In this document: positions 7,776 through 16,981 of the stretch, in pieces | Layout: every line of letters starts with the position of its first letter | Numbering within the stretch: position 1 is the stretch's first letter | Assembly (NCBI GenBank): GCA_947585865.1 | Contig: CANPXH010000010.1 | Location: 1-64,000, forward strand | Direction: 5' to 3' | Length of the DNA stretch: 64,000 nucleotides | Source: an uncultured Clostridia bacterium | Lineage (GTDB): Bacteria > Bacillota > Clostridia > Lachnospirales > CAG-274 | Program-made: the position numbers and the translations under genes | Notes under the pieces: model-generated | The model's database searches: none | What the model was told of the DNA's origin: nothing | The model's input: the letters and a program-made list of their open reading frames with translations, nothing else

Positions 7776-8414
7776 ATGATCAACTTAGAAATAAATTCCG
7801 AATTAATATCTATTAACTTAAAAGATTTAATTGAGCAGTTAGGAGAGGATAAAACAAAGGATATCCTCTCCTCTTTTGAATGTCCGATGAATATGGATGT
7901 ACAGAATTTTCTGAGGTATAAAGCAATACCATTTTCAAAACAGGGAATTTCTGCCACACATTTGATATATTGTTATTCCAATTCTGAAAAATGGGGAACA
8001 TATAAAGAGTTGGTAGGCTATTATACTATTACGACCAAAAATTTAGTGTTACATAAAAAGGCTGTTACAAATACTATATGGAAAAAAGCCTTAAAATTTT
8101 GCAACAATGCCCCTAAGGACAATAAATGTATTTTAGCTGCGCCGTTGATCGGGCAATTGGGTAAAAACTTTGCAAATGGCAATGATGCGTTAATTAAGGG
8201 CAGCGAGTTACTGGAGTTAGCGTTAAATAAAATAAAGCAGATACAGAATGAAATAGGCGGCAAATTTACATATTTAGAATGTGAAGATAATGAAAAGTTA
8301 ATAAGCTTTTATGAAGAAAATGGATTTACTGTGTTTGGAAAAAGGCAATTGGACAGAGATGAAACTGATATAAAAGGAGAACATCTTATACAGCTTCTTA
8401 AATATATTAAGTAA
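7776..8414 (+). CDS. GNAT-like acetyltransferase, possible toxin
   Basis: 212 residues. The second half reads like a GNAT fold: an LIGQLGKNFANGNDALIKG segment at the place of the acetyl-CoA pyrophosphate-binding turn, a helix (SELLELALNKIKQIQNEIGG), then FTYLECEDNEKLISFYEENG and a final FTVFGKRQL strand, typical of GNAT motif B. The N-terminal 60 residues are extra to the core domain. It is low in GC relative to the neighbouring genes, which hints at transfer. GNAT toxins of this kind acetylate aminoacyl-tRNA. An ordinary acetyltransferase with an unknown small partner is the alternative. Confidence 0.65.
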   Translation: MINLEINSELISINLKDLIEQLGEDKTKDILSSFECPMNMDVQNFLRYKAIPFSKQGISATHLIYCYSNSEKWGTYKELVGYYTITTKNLVLHKKAVTNTIWKKALKFCNNAPKDNKCILAAPLIGQLGKNFANGNDALIKGSELLELALNKIKQIQNEIGGKFTYLECEDNEKLISFYEENGFTVFGKRQLDRDETDIKGEHLIQLLKYIK

Positions 8415-8565
8415 TAAGCGGCATTTTAATTATAACAATGGTATTGATATTTCATTTTTTATTGTTTTGTTCCTGCTTTTTACCTATTATACAATGTGCT
8501 GTAAAAATAATTTGTAAAAAATTGAAAATTCAGTTAAAAATTTATAAAAAAAATTAAAAAAAGGC
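8415..8565. other. AT-rich spacer before the ribosomal superoperon
   Basis: No gene, repeat or convincing terminator was found. It is strongly A/T-rich and leads into the rpsJ promoter. Confidence 0.5.
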
Positions 8566-8594
8566 TTGCATTTAAGCCAAAAATATGGTAATAT
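8566..8594 (+). promoter_or_regulatory. Promoter of the S10 ribosomal operon
   Basis: TTGCAT (8566-8571), a 17-nt spacer and TAATAT (8589-8594). This is the only strong promoter seen before rpsJ, and it leaves a leader of about 250 nt. Confidence 0.75.
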
Positions 8595-8600
8595 ATTCGT

Positions 8601-8852
8601 GTTGTGACATTAAGAGCGTGGATGCAGAAGGTTGCTGTAACACTGATAAACACATAGGTTTTACAGGTTTTTTCTGCGGAGCAATGTCCAGGTCAAGACA
8701 CCGGGCGACAAGGTCACTGTGCGAATATGTTTGTGGGTTTCATCATGGCAGTATATGCCAAAGAGTTGCAGGTATGAAACACACGGATGAGTGTACAGTC
8801 ACCACTTGTCGTGCTAAGTTTTTAAAAGTACGAAAAGGAGGCGACTTTTTTT
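8601..8852 (+). ncRNA. Structured 5' leader of the S10 operon
   Basis: About 250 non-coding nucleotides precede rpsJ. The clearest structure is a stem of GTTTCAT (8737-8743) with ATGAAAC (8774-8780), extended outward by GTG/CAC across one mismatch, enclosing a smaller hairpin GGCA...TGCC (8747-8759). S10-operon leaders in bacteria often bind a ribosomal protein (L4 in enterobacteria) for feedback control. Whether this one does, and through which protein, is inference. It ends in an AAAAGGAGG Shine-Dalgarno. Confidence 0.5.
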
Positions 8853-9164
8853 ATGGCTAATCAGAAGATTAGAATCAGTCTTAAGTCATTCGATCACAAG
8901 CTGATCGATCAGTCCGCTGCTCAGATAATAGAGACAGCTAAGAAAACAGGTGCTAAAATAAGCGGCCCTATACCGCTTCCCACTAAGAAGGAAGTTGTGA
9001 CCATTCTTAGAGCGGTACACATGTATAAGGACTCAAGAGAGCAGTTCGAGCTGAGAACACACAAGAGACTTATCGACATATTGCAGCCTACGGGCAAAAC
9101 TGCCGATGCATTGTCAAGACTTGACTTACCGGCAGGCGTTGATATTACATTGAAGGTAATGTGA
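8853..9164 (+). CDS. rpsJ: Ribosomal protein S10
   Basis: 103 residues, normal for S10, with typical stretches [21 protein letters not shown] and [22 protein letters not shown]10 is part of the 30S head and, as NusE, joins transcription antitermination complexes. It is the first gene of the superoperon, behind a long leader. ATG 8853 follows AAGGAGG. A 125-nt spacer with a small hairpin (GATCATC/GATGATC, 9240-9260) separates it from rplC. Confidence 0.98.
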   Translation: MANQKIRISLKSFDHKLIDQSAAQIIETAKKTGAKISGPIPLPTKKEVVTILRAVHMYKDSREQFELRTHKRLIDILQPTGKTADALSRLDLPAGVDITLKVM

Positions 9165-9289
9165 TAATTGAGACTGAACACAAAAAAAGCGAAAAATTAT
9201 CGGTTTATATAAGAAGAAAGCCTTATGTAGACCTAGAATGATCATCTGTGAAGGATGATCCGCTGTAGAGTTTATTAGGAGGTAAAGCA

Positions 9290-9919
9290 ATGAAGAAAGC
9301 AATTGTTGCCAAGAAAATTGGTATGACACAGATCTTCACCGAAGCAGGTCTGCTCGTTCCCGTTACGGTACTGGAAGCAGGCCCATGTGTGGTAACACAG
9401 ATAAAGACAGCCGAAAACGATGGCTATTATGCTGTACAGATAGGTTTCGGCGATGTAAAGGCCGATAAGGTCAATAAGCCTATGAAGGGTCATTTTGACA
9501 AGGCTAAGGCGGATCCCAAGAAGGTACTTAAGGAATTCAGACTTGATTCCGCAGAGGGTATCGATATCGGTTCAGAGATCAAGGCCGACATATTTGCAGT
9601 TGGCGACAAGGTGGATGTATCAGGTGTTTCAAAGGGCAAGGGTTATCAGGGCCCTATCAAGAGACACGGCCAGCACAGAGGTCCCATGGCTCACGGTTCA
9701 AAGTTCCACAGAGCAGTAGGCTCCATGTCTTCCGCAACTACTCCCGGTAAGGTAAAGAAGGGTAAGAAGATGGCAGGACATATGGGCAGCGTTAATGTAA
9801 CTGTTCAGAATCTTGAGATCGTCAGAGCAGACGCAGAGAAGAACTTACTTCTTGTAAAGGGCGCAGTTCCCGGAAGCAAGGGCTCTGTAGTAGTAATAAA
9901 GGATAGCGTAAAGGCTTAA
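9290..9919 (+). CDS. rplC: Ribosomal protein L3
   Basis: 209 residues, family length. It begins [16 protein letters not shown], the usual L3 start, and carries [11 protein letters not shown] and the Gly/Lys-rich loop that reaches the peptidyl transferase centre. L3 is an early-assembly 50S protein. ATG 9290 is preceded by AGGAGG. It is followed by rplD after 28 bases. Confidence 0.98.
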   Translation: MKKAIVAKKIGMTQIFTEAGLLVPVTVLEAGPCVVTQIKTAENDGYYAVQIGFGDVKADKVNKPMKGHFDKAKADPKKVLKEFRLDSAEGIDIGSEIKADIFAVGDKVDVSGVSKGKGYQGPIKRHGQHRGPMAHGSKFHRAVGSMSSATTPGKVKKGKKMAGHMGSVNVTVQNLEIVRADAEKNLLLVKGAVPGSKGSVVVIKDSVKA

Positions 9920-9947
9920 TTAATCTTTACGAAAGGAGGAAGACCTA

Positions 9948-10565
9948 ATGGCAAATGTAAAAGTGTTCAACATGAGCGGAAGCGAAGTTGGTACTATAGA
10001 TTTAAATGACAATATCTTTGCGGTAGAGGTAAACACTCACGTTATGCACCAGGCAGTTGTTCAGTATCTTGCCAATCAGAGACAGGGTACTCAAAGCGCT
10101 TTGACCCGTGCGGAAGTTCGCGGCGGCGGCAGAAAGCCCTGGAGACAGAAGGGTACAGGCAGAGCAAGACAGGGCTCTATCCGTTCACCTCAGTGGACAG
10201 GAGGCGGCGTTGTATTTGCACCGAAGCCGAGAGATTATTCCTTTAAGCTCAACAAGAAGGTAAAAAGACTTGCTCTTAAGTCAGCCCTGAGCACAAAGGT
10301 AAATGAAAACAAACTTATTGTAGTAGATAAGATCACCGTAAATGCCAAGACAAAGGAAATGGCTAAGGTCATGGACAGCTTAAAGGCAGGCAAGGCTCTC
10401 ATTGTTCTGGAAGACGGCAATGACAATGCAGTACTTGCAGCAAGAAATATCCCTACGGTAAAGACTGCTTCAGTAGGTACTATAAATGTATACGACATTT
10501 TAAAGTATGACGCACTGGTAGTTACGCAAGACGCCGTTAAGAAGATCGAGGAGGTGTACGCATAA
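9948..10565 (+). CDS. rplD: Ribosomal protein L4
   Basis: 205 residues, the normal size. The conserved loop [20 protein letters not shown], which lines the exit tunnel, is complete, as is the [19 protein letters not shown] stretch. L4 is the feedback regulator of the S10 operon in some bacteria, which makes the long rpsJ leader interesting. AAAGGAGGAAG precedes ATG 9948. Its stop overlaps the rplW start by one base. Confidence 0.98.
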   Translation: MANVKVFNMSGSEVGTIDLNDNIFAVEVNTHVMHQAVVQYLANQRQGTQSALTRAEVRGGGRKPWRQKGTGRARQGSIRSPQWTGGGVVFAPKPRDYSFKLNKKVKRLALKSALSTKVNENKLIVVDKITVNAKTKEMAKVMDSLKAGKALIVLEDGNDNAVLAARNIPTVKTASVGTINVYDILKYDALVVTQDAVKKIEEVYA

Positions 10566-10864
10566 TGGCAGATATCAAGTATTATGACGTTATATTAAAG
10601 CCTGTTATCACAGAGAAGACTATGAACGATATGGCTGATAAGAAGTACGCTTTTTATGTACACCCGCAGGCTACCAAAATACAGATAAAGGATGCTGTTG
10701 AGAAAATGTTTGACGGAGCTAAGGTAGCTAAGGTAAATACTATGAACATCGTAGGCAAGCTTAAGAGAAGAGGTTATACCTTCGGCAGAACAAACGCCAA
10801 AAAGAAGGCTATAGTGCAGCTTACGGCAGACAGCAAGGAAATAGAGATATTCCAGGGAATGTAA
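10565..10864 (+). CDS. rplW: Ribosomal protein L23
   Basis: 99 residues. Family features are YDVILKPVITEKTM at the N-terminus and the extended Lys/Arg loop GKLKRRGYTFGRTNAKKK. L23 sits at the tunnel exit and docks trigger factor and SRP. It starts one base inside the rplD stop, so it is coupled to it. Its stop codon is the first part of a long hairpin (10862-10917), and rplB, normally adjacent, is displaced by 503 bases. Confidence 0.97.
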   Translation: MADIKYYDVILKPVITEKTMNDMADKKYAFYVHPQATKIQIKDAVEKMFDGAKVAKVNTMNIVGKLKRRGYTFGRTNAKKKAIVQLTADSKEIEIFQGM

Positions 10865-10917
10865 GCTTTCTGGAGAAAAAAACAGAGCTTGCTCATGTTT
10901 TTTTCAAAGAAAGCTTA
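10862..10917. other. Segmented hairpin starting in the rplW stop codon
   Basis: TAAGCTTTCT (10862-10871) pairs with AGAAAGCTTA (10908-10917). Inside it GAAAAAAACA (10875-10884) pairs perfectly with TGTTTTTTTC (10896-10905). A GAG/CTC tip closes the structure. The T run lies inside the stem rather than after it, so it is not a standard terminator. It may stabilise or process the rplW 3' end. Confidence 0.7.
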
Positions 10918-10922
10918 ACGAT

Positions 10923-10994
10923 ATGTTTTTGATACTGACGTGAAACGTCAGTAACTGCGTAAGCAGTAAATACGAAGTATTTAATCAAAAACAT
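10923..10994. repeat. Perfect 72-nt cloverleaf (four-way junction)
   Basis: The closing stem is ATGTTTTTGAT (10923-10933) with ATCAAAAACAT (10984-10994), 11 perfect pairs. Inside are three perfect hairpins back to back: ACTGACGT-gaa-ACGTCAGT (10934-10952), ACTGC-gtaa-GCAGT (10954-10967) and AAATAC-gaa-GTATTT (10968-10982). Only two bases of the element are unpaired outside loops. It is not a tRNA: the arm sizes and loops do not fit. It resembles in plan the four-arm repeats elsewhere in the window. Confidence 0.8.
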
Positions 10995-10995
10995 A

Positions 10996-11290
10996 GAGGT
11001 GCGGAACGAAAGGCTATGCCGATATATCAAAAACCGTAGAGGTGCGGAACGAAAAGCTATGCCAACATTCAACAAAACCACACAGGTGCGGAACGAAAGG
11101 CTAAGCCGATATATCAAAAACCGTAGAGGTGCGGAACGAAAAGCTATGCCAACATTCAACAAAACCACACAGGTGCGAAACGAAAGGCTAAGCTGCTATT
11201 CAACAAAACCACACAATGCGGAACGAAAGGCTATGCCGATATATCAAAAAACCGCACAGATGCGGTACGCAAAGCGAAGAATATAAAAAT
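10996..11290. repeat. Tandem repeat, seven units of 42-45 bp
   Basis: A core related to GGTGCGGAACGAAAGGCTA recurs with starts at about 11041, 11085, 11128, 11172, 11214 and 11259, after a first unit at 10998. Two unit types alternate: one with GATATATCAAAAACCGTA, the other with AACATTCAACAAAACCACA. The second pair repeats the first almost exactly with an 87-bp period. Because 87 is a multiple of three, a 95-codon frame stays open across it, but there is no evidence that it is a gene. The last unit is degraded. The units have no spacer diversity like a CRISPR array. Confidence 0.8.
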
Positions 11291-11367
11291 CCGCACACCC
11301 GACAGACAAAAATAAGGTATAGACACGAAGACGTGTTTGCAAATATTTGGAAAAGGAGTGTAAAAAA
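11291..11367. other. Leader segment before rplB
   Basis: It holds a small hairpin (ACACG-aag-CGTGT, about 11321-11336) and the rplB Shine-Dalgarno AAAGGAG. No clear promoter was found, so rplB probably depends on readthrough from rpsJ. Confidence 0.4.
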
Positions 11368-12198
11368 ATGGGTATAAAGAGATTTAAGCCTTATACACCT
11401 TCAAGAAGACAGATGACAGTATCTGACTTCGCTGAAATTACAAAATCAACTCCCGAAAAGAGCCTTGTAGTTCATATCAAGACTACCGCAGGCAGAAATA
11501 ATCAGGGTAAGATAACCGTTCGTCACATAGGCGGCGGCGCTAAGAAGAAGTACAGAATAATAGACTTCAAGAGAAATAAAGACGGTATCCCCGCAAAGGT
11601 CACCGCTATAGAGTACGATCCTAACAGAACAGCCAATATTGCGCTGGTATGCTATGCCGACGGCGAGAAGAGATATATACTTGCTCCCAACGGCTTAAAG
11701 GTAGGAGACACTATTATGAGCGGCTCCGAAGCGGAAGTAAGAGTGGGAAATGCACTTGCTATGAAGGACATACCCGTAGGTGCCGAGATACACAATATCG
11801 AAATGGTACCCGGTGCAGGCGGACAGCTTGTGCGTTCAGCAGGTAATGTTGCTCAGCTTATGGCTAAGGAAGGCAAGTATGCAACAGTAAGATTACCATC
11901 CGGCGAAATGAGATTATTACCTATCAACTGTAAAGCTACTATCGGCCAGGTAGGAAATTCCGACCACGAGCTTATCAACATCGGTAAGGCAGGCAAGAAG
12001 CGTCACATGGGCATCAGACCTACTGTAAGAGGTTCTGTTATGAACCCCAACGACCATCCTCACGGCGGCGGCGAGGGCAGAGCTCCCGTTGGACGTCCGG
12101 CACCTTGTACTCCATGGGGCAAGCCGGCTCTCGGTCTTAAGACCAGAAAGAAGCATAAGGCTAGCAACAAGTATATAATTCGTGGCAGAAATAAATAA
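11368..12198 (+). CDS. rplB: Ribosomal protein L2
   Basis: 276 residues, the normal length. It starts [18 protein letters not shown] and ends with the conserved Gly/His-rich C-terminus ([14 protein letters not shown], then [18 protein letters not shown]), which contains the histidine needed for peptidyl transfer. ATG 11368 is chosen: AAAGGAG lies ten bases before it, and an upstream TTG would add a non-conserved EKECKK peptide. It is separated from rplW by a 503-nt repeat block, unlike the usual tight spacing. Confidence 0.98.
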   Translation: MGIKRFKPYTPSRRQMTVSDFAEITKSTPEKSLVVHIKTTAGRNNQGKITVRHIGGGAKKKYRIIDFKRNKDGIPAKVTAIEYDPNRTANIALVCYADGEKRYILAPNGLKVGDTIMSGSEAEVRVGNALAMKDIPVGAEIHNIEMVPGAGGQLVRSAGNVAQLMAKEGKYATVRLPSGEMRLLPINCKATIGQVGNSDHELINIGKAGKKRHMGIRPTVRGSVMNPNDHPHGGGEGRAPVGRPAPCTPWGKPALGLKTRKKHKASNKYIIRGRNK

Positions 12199-12213
12199 TA
12201 GGAGGCCTAAATA

Positions 12214-12498
12214 ATGAGTAGATCACTTAAAAAGGGTCCGTTCTGTGACGACCACCTTATGAAGAAGGTTGTAGCTCAGAATGAGGCTAATACAAAAAAT
12301 GTTATAAAGACTTGGTCACGCCGTTCTACTATCTTCCCGGAGATGATAGGTCATACTATTGCAGTACATGACGGCAGAAAGCATGTTCCCGTATATATCA
12401 CAGAGGACATGGTAGGCCATAAGCTGGGTGAATTTGCTTTGACCAGAACTTACAGAGGTCACGGTAAGGACGCTGAAAAGAAGTCAAAGGTTAAATAA
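12214..12498 (+). CDS. rpsS: Ribosomal protein S19
   Basis: 94 residues. It begins [18 protein letters not shown], and the core [20 protein letters not shown] is typical S19. It contacts the A-site finger in the 30S head. It lies fifteen bases after rplB, with AGGAGG in the gap. Confidence 0.98.
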   Translation: MSRSLKKGPFCDDHLMKKVVAQNEANTKNVIKTWSRRSTIFPEMIGHTIAVHDGRKHVPVYITEDMVGHKLGEFALTRTYRGHGKDAEKKSKVK

Positions 12499-12525
12499 TT
12501 ACGTTTCTGAAAGGAGGTTACCTTA

Positions 12526-12918
12526 ATGTCAAAGGGACACAGAAGCCAGATCAAAAGGGAAAGAAACGAAAACAACAAGGACAGAAGAGCTCAGGCTCAT
12601 GCTAAATATGTAAGAGTTTCCGACACCAAGGCTAGGATTGTTTTAGACCAGATCAAGGGCAAGAGCATAGGCGAGGCTATGGCAATACTTGCTTACTCAC
12701 CGAGATATGCTGCTGAAGTAATAGAAAAGGTTTTAAAATCTGCTGTTGCCAATGCAGAAAATAACCTTGAATTAGATGTAAATGATTTATATGTTGCAGA
12801 TGTAGTAGCCAACCAGGGACCGACTCTCAAGAGGATCCGCCCAAGGGCTCAGGGCAGAGCTTACAGAATAAATAAGAAGACTGCTCACATTTCAATATAT
12901 TTAGATGAAAAGAAATAA
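12526..12918 (+). CDS. rplV: Ribosomal protein L22
   Basis: 130 residues. The core starts at [21 protein letters not shown], and the tunnel-lining hairpin with [20 protein letters not shown] is intact. The N-terminal 20 residues ([20 protein letters not shown]) are an extra basic, Asn-rich extension compared with short L22 proteins. GGAGG precedes ATG 12526. Macrolide contact residues lie in the hairpin. Confidence 0.97.
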   Translation: MSKGHRSQIKRERNENNKDRRAQAHAKYVRVSDTKARIVLDQIKGKSIGEAMAILAYSPRYAAEVIEKVLKSAVANAENNLELDVNDLYVADVVANQGPTLKRIRPRAQGRAYRINKKTAHISIYLDEKK

Positions 12919-12929
12919 GGAGGGCAACC

Positions 12930-13589
12930 ATGGGTCAGAAAGTAAATCCACATGGATTAAGAGTCGGCATCATCAAGGATTGGGAATCTACATGGTATGC
13001 AGACAAGAAGGACTATGCTAATTTCTTAGTAGAGGACAATAAGCTTAGAAATTATATAAAGACAAGATTAGCTAACTCAGGCGTTTCCAAGATCGCCATA
13101 GAGAGAACAAACGAAAGGGTAAAAATAACTATCCATACTTCAAAGCCCGGTATCATAATCGGTAAGAGCGGCGCTTCAATACAGGAGCTCAGTAACGACT
13201 TACAGAAGATGACAGACAAGAAGGTACTGGTAAATGTAGAAGAGATAAGAAGACCCGAACTGGATTCTCAGTTGGTAGCCGAGGATATAGCTAAGCAGCT
13301 TGAAAACCGTGTAACCTTCAGAAGAGCTATGAAGAAGGCTATGCAGACAACTATGAAGTTTGGTGCCAAGGGTATAAAGACTGCCTGCAGCGGCCGTCTC
13401 GGCGGTGCTGAAATGGCACGTTCAGAAAGCTATCACGATGGTACTATTCCTCTTCAGACCTTAAGAGCAGATATAGATTACGGTTTTGCCGAGGCAAACA
13501 CCACATACGGAAAGATCGGCGTTAAGGTATGGATATACAAGGGCGAGGTACTTCCTGAGAAGGAAACAAAGAAAGGAAGTGTTCAGTAA
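12930..13589 (+). CDS. rpsC: Ribosomal protein S3
   Basis: 219 residues. [20 protein letters not shown] is the usual S3 start. The KH domain shows [13 protein letters not shown] (about residues 73-85), and the C-terminal domain starts near the [13 protein letters not shown] stretch. S3 lines the mRNA entry tunnel. It ends one base into the rplP start (TAATG). Confidence 0.98.
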   Translation: MGQKVNPHGLRVGIIKDWESTWYADKKDYANFLVEDNKLRNYIKTRLANSGVSKIAIERTNERVKITIHTSKPGIIIGKSGASIQELSNDLQKMTDKKVLVNVEEIRRPELDSQLVAEDIAKQLENRVTFRRAMKKAMQTTMKFGAKGIKTACSGRLGGAEMARSESYHDGTIPLQTLRADIDYGFAEANTTYGKIGVKVWIYKGEVLPEKETKKGSVQ

Positions 13590-14020
13590 TGTTAATGCCT
13601 AAAAGAGTTAAAAGACGTAAGCAGTTCAGAGGCCGTATGACAGGCAAGGCTTTAAGAGGCAACAAAATAACTTACGGTGAATACGGTATTGTGGCAATGG
13701 AGCCAAGCTGGATCACTTCCAGACAGATAGAGGCAGCCAGAGTTGCAATGACAAGATATATTAAAAGAGGCGGTAAGGTTTGGATAAAGATATTCCCCGA
13801 CAAGCCTATCACAGAGAAGCCTGCCGAAACAAGAATGGGTTCCGGTAAAGGTTCTCCCGAATATTGGGTAGCGGTAGTTAAGCCCGGTCGTGTTATGTTC
13901 GAGATCGCAGGCGTAACAGAGGATATCGCAAAGGAAGCTTTGAGACTTGCTATATACAAGCTGCCCATCAAGTGTAAGATTGTATCACGCGCTGATTTGG
14001 AAAAGGAGTGTGACAATTAA
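13589..14020 (+). CDS. rplP: Ribosomal protein L16
   Basis: 143 residues, family length. It starts [17 protein letters not shown] and carries the conserved [20 protein letters not shown] stretch and the [17 protein letters not shown] loop near the A-site tRNA elbow. The ATG overlaps the rpsC stop, and the stop overlaps the rpmC start by one base, so the three are coupled. A second ATG two codons in is less likely because the family keeps the MLxPKR start. Confidence 0.98.
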   Translation: MLMPKRVKRRKQFRGRMTGKALRGNKITYGEYGIVAMEPSWITSRQIEAARVAMTRYIKRGGKVWIKIFPDKPITEKPAETRMGSGKGSPEYWVAVVKPGRVMFEIAGVTEDIAKEALRLAIYKLPIKCKIVSRADLEKECDN

Positions 14021-14226
14021 TGAAAGCTACAGAATACGTTGCAGAGTTAAAGAACAAGTCTGTTGACGAGCTTAACAATGAATTGGTCGAGGCAAAGAAG
14101 GAGCTTTTCAATTTAAGATTCCAAAACGCCACAAACCAGTTAAGCAACACAGCAAGGATCACTCTTGTCCGCAAGAACATAGCAAGGATCCAGACTGTTA
14201 TCACACAGAAGAAGAACGCTCTTTAA
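14020..14226 (+). CDS. rpmC: Ribosomal protein L29
   Basis: 68 residues, two helices in antiparallel arrangement. The conserved middle is [19 protein letters not shown], ending with the IARIQTVI helix. It lies at the tunnel exit next to L23. It starts inside the rplP stop codon. Confidence 0.96.
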   Translation: MKATEYVAELKNKSVDELNNELVEAKKELFNLRFQNATNQLSNTARITLVRKNIARIQTVITQKKNAL

Positions 14227-14255
14227 TAGTTATATAGTGGAAGGAGGACATTTCA

Positions 14256-14510
14256 GTGGAAAGAAATCTTCGTAAAACAAGAATAGGAAGAGTTATAAGC
14301 GATAAGATGGATAAGACTATCGTTGTAGCTGTTGAAAATAATGTAAGACATCCATTATATAATAAGATCGTGAAGACTACCTACAAGCTGAAGGCGCACG
14401 ATGAGAATAATGAGTGTCAGATTGGTGACAGAGTAAGAGTTATGGAGACCAGGCCTTTATCAAAGGACAAGAGATGGAGACTGGTCGAGATCGTAGAAAA
14501 GGTTAAGTAA
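14256..14510 (+). CDS. rpsQ: Ribosomal protein S17
   Basis: 84 residues starting with GTG ([20 protein letters not shown]). The OB-fold stretch [20 protein letters not shown] and the [16 protein letters not shown] end are typical. AAGGAGG is placed eight bases before the GTG, supporting the non-ATG start. Confidence 0.97.
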   Translation: MERNLRKTRIGRVISDKMDKTIVVAVENNVRHPLYNKIVKTTYKLKAHDENNECQIGDRVRVMETRPLSKDKRWRLVEIVEKVK

Positions 14511-14532
14511 TTCCTAAAGGAGGAAATCGACA

Positions 14533-14901
14533 ATGATTCAACAGGAAAGCAGACTTGTTGTTGCTGATAACTCAGGTGCTAAGGAATTATTATGTATCAG
14601 AGTGTTAGGCGGTTCAACAAGAAGATATGCCAATATAGGCGACGTTATAGTTGCGACTGTTAAAGACGCAACACCCGGCGGCGTTGTTAAGAAGGGTGAG
14701 GTCGTAAGAGCCGTAGTTGTAAGGACTAAGAAGGGCGCTTCAAGACCTGACGGCTCATACATCAAGTTTGACGAGAATGCAGCTGTTATAATAAAGGAAG
14801 ACAAGAACCCCAGAGGTACACGTATTTTCGGACCTGTGGCAAGAGAGCTCAGAGAGAAGCAGTATATGAAGATATTGTCTCTTGCTCCTGAAGTATTATA
14901 A
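14533..14901 (+). CDS. rplN: Ribosomal protein L14
   Basis: 122 residues, exact family length. It begins [20 protein letters not shown] and ends [16 protein letters not shown]. It forms the B8 bridge with the 30S subunit and is the docking site of the silencing factor RsfS. AAAGGAGG precedes ATG 14533. Confidence 0.98.
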   Translation: MIQQESRLVVADNSGAKELLCIRVLGGSTRRYANIGDVIVATVKDATPGGVVKKGEVVRAVVVRTKKGASRPDGSYIKFDENAAVIIKEDKNPRGTRIFGPVARELREKQYMKILSLAPEVL

Positions 14902-14918
14902 TAGGAGGTCGTGTCAGC

Positions 14919-15221
14919 ATGAAGATAAAAAGAGGCGATAAGGTCCAAGTTATCGCAGGCAAGGATAAAGGCAAGGAAGGCAAGGTACTTGTTGTAGATA
15001 GGAAGAACAATAAGGTCATCGTAGAGGGTGCCAACAAGGTGAAAAAGCACGTTAAGCCAAGCCCGGCACATCCTCAGAGCGGTATCATAGAGCAGGAAGC
15101 TCCTATCGATGCTTCTAACGTTATGTTAGTTTACGCAGGTAAGCCGACCAGAATCGGTTACAAGGTAGAAGACGGTGTTAAGCAGAGAATTGCCAAATCG
15201 ACCGGCGAAGTAATCGATTGA
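14919..15221 (+). CDS. rplX: Ribosomal protein L24
   Basis: 100 residues with the KOW motif at the N-terminus ([19 protein letters not shown]). It is an early assembly initiator of the 50S subunit. The C-terminal [21 protein letters not shown] is typical. AGGAGG precedes ATG 14919, and rplE follows 21 bases on. Confidence 0.97.
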   Translation: MKIKRGDKVQVIAGKDKGKEGKVLVVDRKNNKVIVEGANKVKKHVKPSPAHPQSGIIEQEAPIDASNVMLVYAGKPTRIGYKVEDGVKQRIAKSTGEVID

Positions 15222-15242
15222 TTCTGAAAAGGAGGACTATTC

Positions 15243-15782
15243 GTGAACGCATTCAGAGAGTATTATGAAAAGGAAGTAGTACCTGCAATGCAGGCTAAAT
15301 TTTCCTACAAGAATATAATGGAAGTTCCAAAGCTTGAAAAGATCGTTATAAATATGGGTCTTGGCGAAGCTAAGGAAAACACTAAGGCAATAGATTCTGC
15401 CGTATCAGATATGTCTATCATATCAGGCCAGAAGCCTATTGTAACAAAGGCTAAGAAGTCAATTGCTGCCTTCAAGCTTCGTGCAGGTATGCCGATAGGC
15501 TGCAAGGTCACATTAAGAGGCGAAAAGATGTACAGCTTTGCAAGCAAGCTCATAAACATCTCTCTTCCCCGTGTACGTGACTTCAGAGGCGTAAGCGCCG
15601 AATCATTTGACGGAAGAGGAAACTATACCTTAGGTCTTAAGGAGCAGCTTATGTTCCCTGAGATACAGTATGATAAGATCGACAAGATAAGAGGTATGGA
15701 TATCGTATTCGTGACCACGGCTAAGACCGACGAGGAAGCAAGAGAGCTCCTCAGATTATTCGGTATGCCATTCAGAAAGTAA
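15243..15782 (+). CDS. rplE: Ribosomal protein L5
   Basis: 179 residues from a GTG start, with AAAGGAGG upstream. Conserved stretches are [34 protein letters not shown] and [12 protein letters not shown]5 binds 5S rRNA in the central protuberance. Length and ends match the family. Confidence 0.98.
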   Translation: MNAFREYYEKEVVPAMQAKFSYKNIMEVPKLEKIVINMGLGEAKENTKAIDSAVSDMSIISGQKPIVTKAKKSIAAFKLRAGMPIGCKVTLRGEKMYSFASKLINISLPRVRDFRGVSAESFDGRGNYTLGLKEQLMFPEIQYDKIDKIRGMDIVFVTTAKTDEEARELLRLFGMPFRK

Positions 15783-15798
15783 GGGAGGCAAGGAGATC

Positions 15799-15984
15799 AT
15801 GGCTAAAACATCAATGAAGATAAAGCAGGCAAGAAAACCTAAGTTTTCAACTCAGAGCTATACTCGCTGCAGAATTTGCGGAAGACCCCATGCTTATTTG
15901 AGAAAGTTTGGTATCTGCAGAATTTGCTTCCGTGAATTAGCTTACAAGGGTGAGATCCCCGGTGTTAAAAAGGCAAGCTGGTAA
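15799..15984 (+). CDS. rpsN: Ribosomal protein S14, zinc-binding type Z
   Basis: 61 residues, the short zinc form. Two CxxC pairs (CRICGRPH and CRICF, about residues 24-43) bind one zinc ion. Low-GC Firmicutes often carry this type in the spc operon and a zinc-free long form elsewhere under Zur control. None of the latter is in the window. Confidence 0.97.
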   Translation: MAKTSMKIKQARKPKFSTQSYTRCRICGRPHAYLRKFGICRICFRELAYKGEIPGVKKASW

Positions 15985-16004
15985 TTTGAAAGGAGGTTTT
16001 TTAA

Positions 16005-16406
16005 ATGTCAATGAGTGATCCTATCGCAGATATGCTCACAAGAATAAGAAATGCAAACACTGCTAAGCATGACACTGTAGATGTACCTTCCAGTAAAATG
16101 AAAGAGGCTATTGCCAAGATACTTACAGACGAAGGATATATTGCAGGCTATGAGATTATAGAAGACGGCGTAAAGAAGACTATGAAGATAACACTTAAGT
16201 ACGGTGTTGACAAGAATGAAAAGGTCATCTCCGGCATAAAGAGGATCTCTAAGCCGGGTCTTAGAGTTTACGCCAATACAGATGAGTTACCAAGAGTTTT
16301 GGGCGGAATAGGTACAGCCATTGTTTCCACAAACAAGGGCATCATTACCGACAAGGAAGCCAGAAAGCTCGGCGTTGGCGGCGAAGTTATCGCCTATGTA
16401 TGGTAA
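16005..16406 (+). CDS. rpsH: Ribosomal protein S8
   Basis: 133 residues starting [18 protein letters not shown] and ending GGEVIAYVW, both family hallmarks. S8 binds helix 21 of 16S rRNA and in enterobacteria is the spc-operon repressor. AAAGGAGG precedes ATG 16005. Confidence 0.98.
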   Translation: MSMSDPIADMLTRIRNANTAKHDTVDVPSSKMKEAIAKILTDEGYIAGYEIIEDGVKKTMKITLKYGVDKNEKVISGIKRISKPGLRVYANTDELPRVLGGIGTAIVSTNKGIITDKEARKLGVGGEVIAYVW

Positions 16407-16424
16407 TAGAAGGAGGTAAATTAT

Positions 16425-16964
16425 ATGTCACGTATAGGTAAATTACCTGTTGCTATTCCGGCTGGCGTTGAGGTTAAGCTTGAGGATGGTAACGTAATTA
16501 CGGTAAAAGGACCTAAGGGCACGCTCACACGCAAGCTTGTGGATGAAATGACAGTTGAGGTGGGAGCAGCCGAGGTCACTGTAACAAGACCGAACGATCT
16601 GAAGAGAAATAAGCAGCTTCACGGCTTGACAAGAACGCTTATAAACAATATGGTAGAGGGCGTTACAAAGGGCTATTCAAAGCAGCTTGAGATAAACGGC
16701 GTCGGCTACAGAGCAGCTAAGTCAGGCAACAAGCTTACACTGACTTTGGGTTATTCACACCCTGTTGAGATGATCGATCCCGAGGGTATTGAAACTAAGG
16801 TTGACGGCAACAAGATAACAGTATCCGGCATAGATAAGGAAAAGGTCGGTCAGTTTGCGGCTGAGATCAGAACAAAGAGACCTCCTGAGCCTTATAAGGG
16901 CAAGGGTATCAAGTATACGACCGAGCAAATCAGACGTAAAGTCGGCAAGACAGGTAAGAAATAA
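16425..16964 (+). CDS. rplF: Ribosomal protein L6
   Basis: 179 residues, two repeated L6 domains. It starts [17 protein letters not shown] and ends [20 protein letters not shown], which is diagnostic. It sits near the factor-binding site. GAAGGAGG precedes ATG 16425. Confidence 0.98.
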   Translation: MSRIGKLPVAIPAGVEVKLEDGNVITVKGPKGTLTRKLVDEMTVEVGAAEVTVTRPNDLKRNKQLHGLTRTLINNMVEGVTKGYSKQLEINGVGYRAAKSGNKLTLTLGYSHPVEMIDPEGIETKVDGNKITVSGIDKEKVGQFAAEIRTKRPPEPYKGKGIKYTTEQIRRKVGKTGKK

Positions 16965-16981
16965 TAAAGGAGTGAGCGTCA

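Noticed and set aside
10923..10994. tRNA or tRNA-like gene
   Set aside because: The cloverleaf has an 11-bp closing stem, triloops and no T-loop or anticodon-arm pattern.
10999..11286. 95-codon open frame across the rplW-rplB tandem repeats
   Set aside because: It exists because the 87-bp repeat period is a multiple of three; no Shine-Dalgarno, odd composition and no recognisable fold.
10996..11290. Possible CRISPR array
   Set aside because: Units are contiguous 42-45 bp repeats without unique spacers of constant length, and there are no cas genes nearby.
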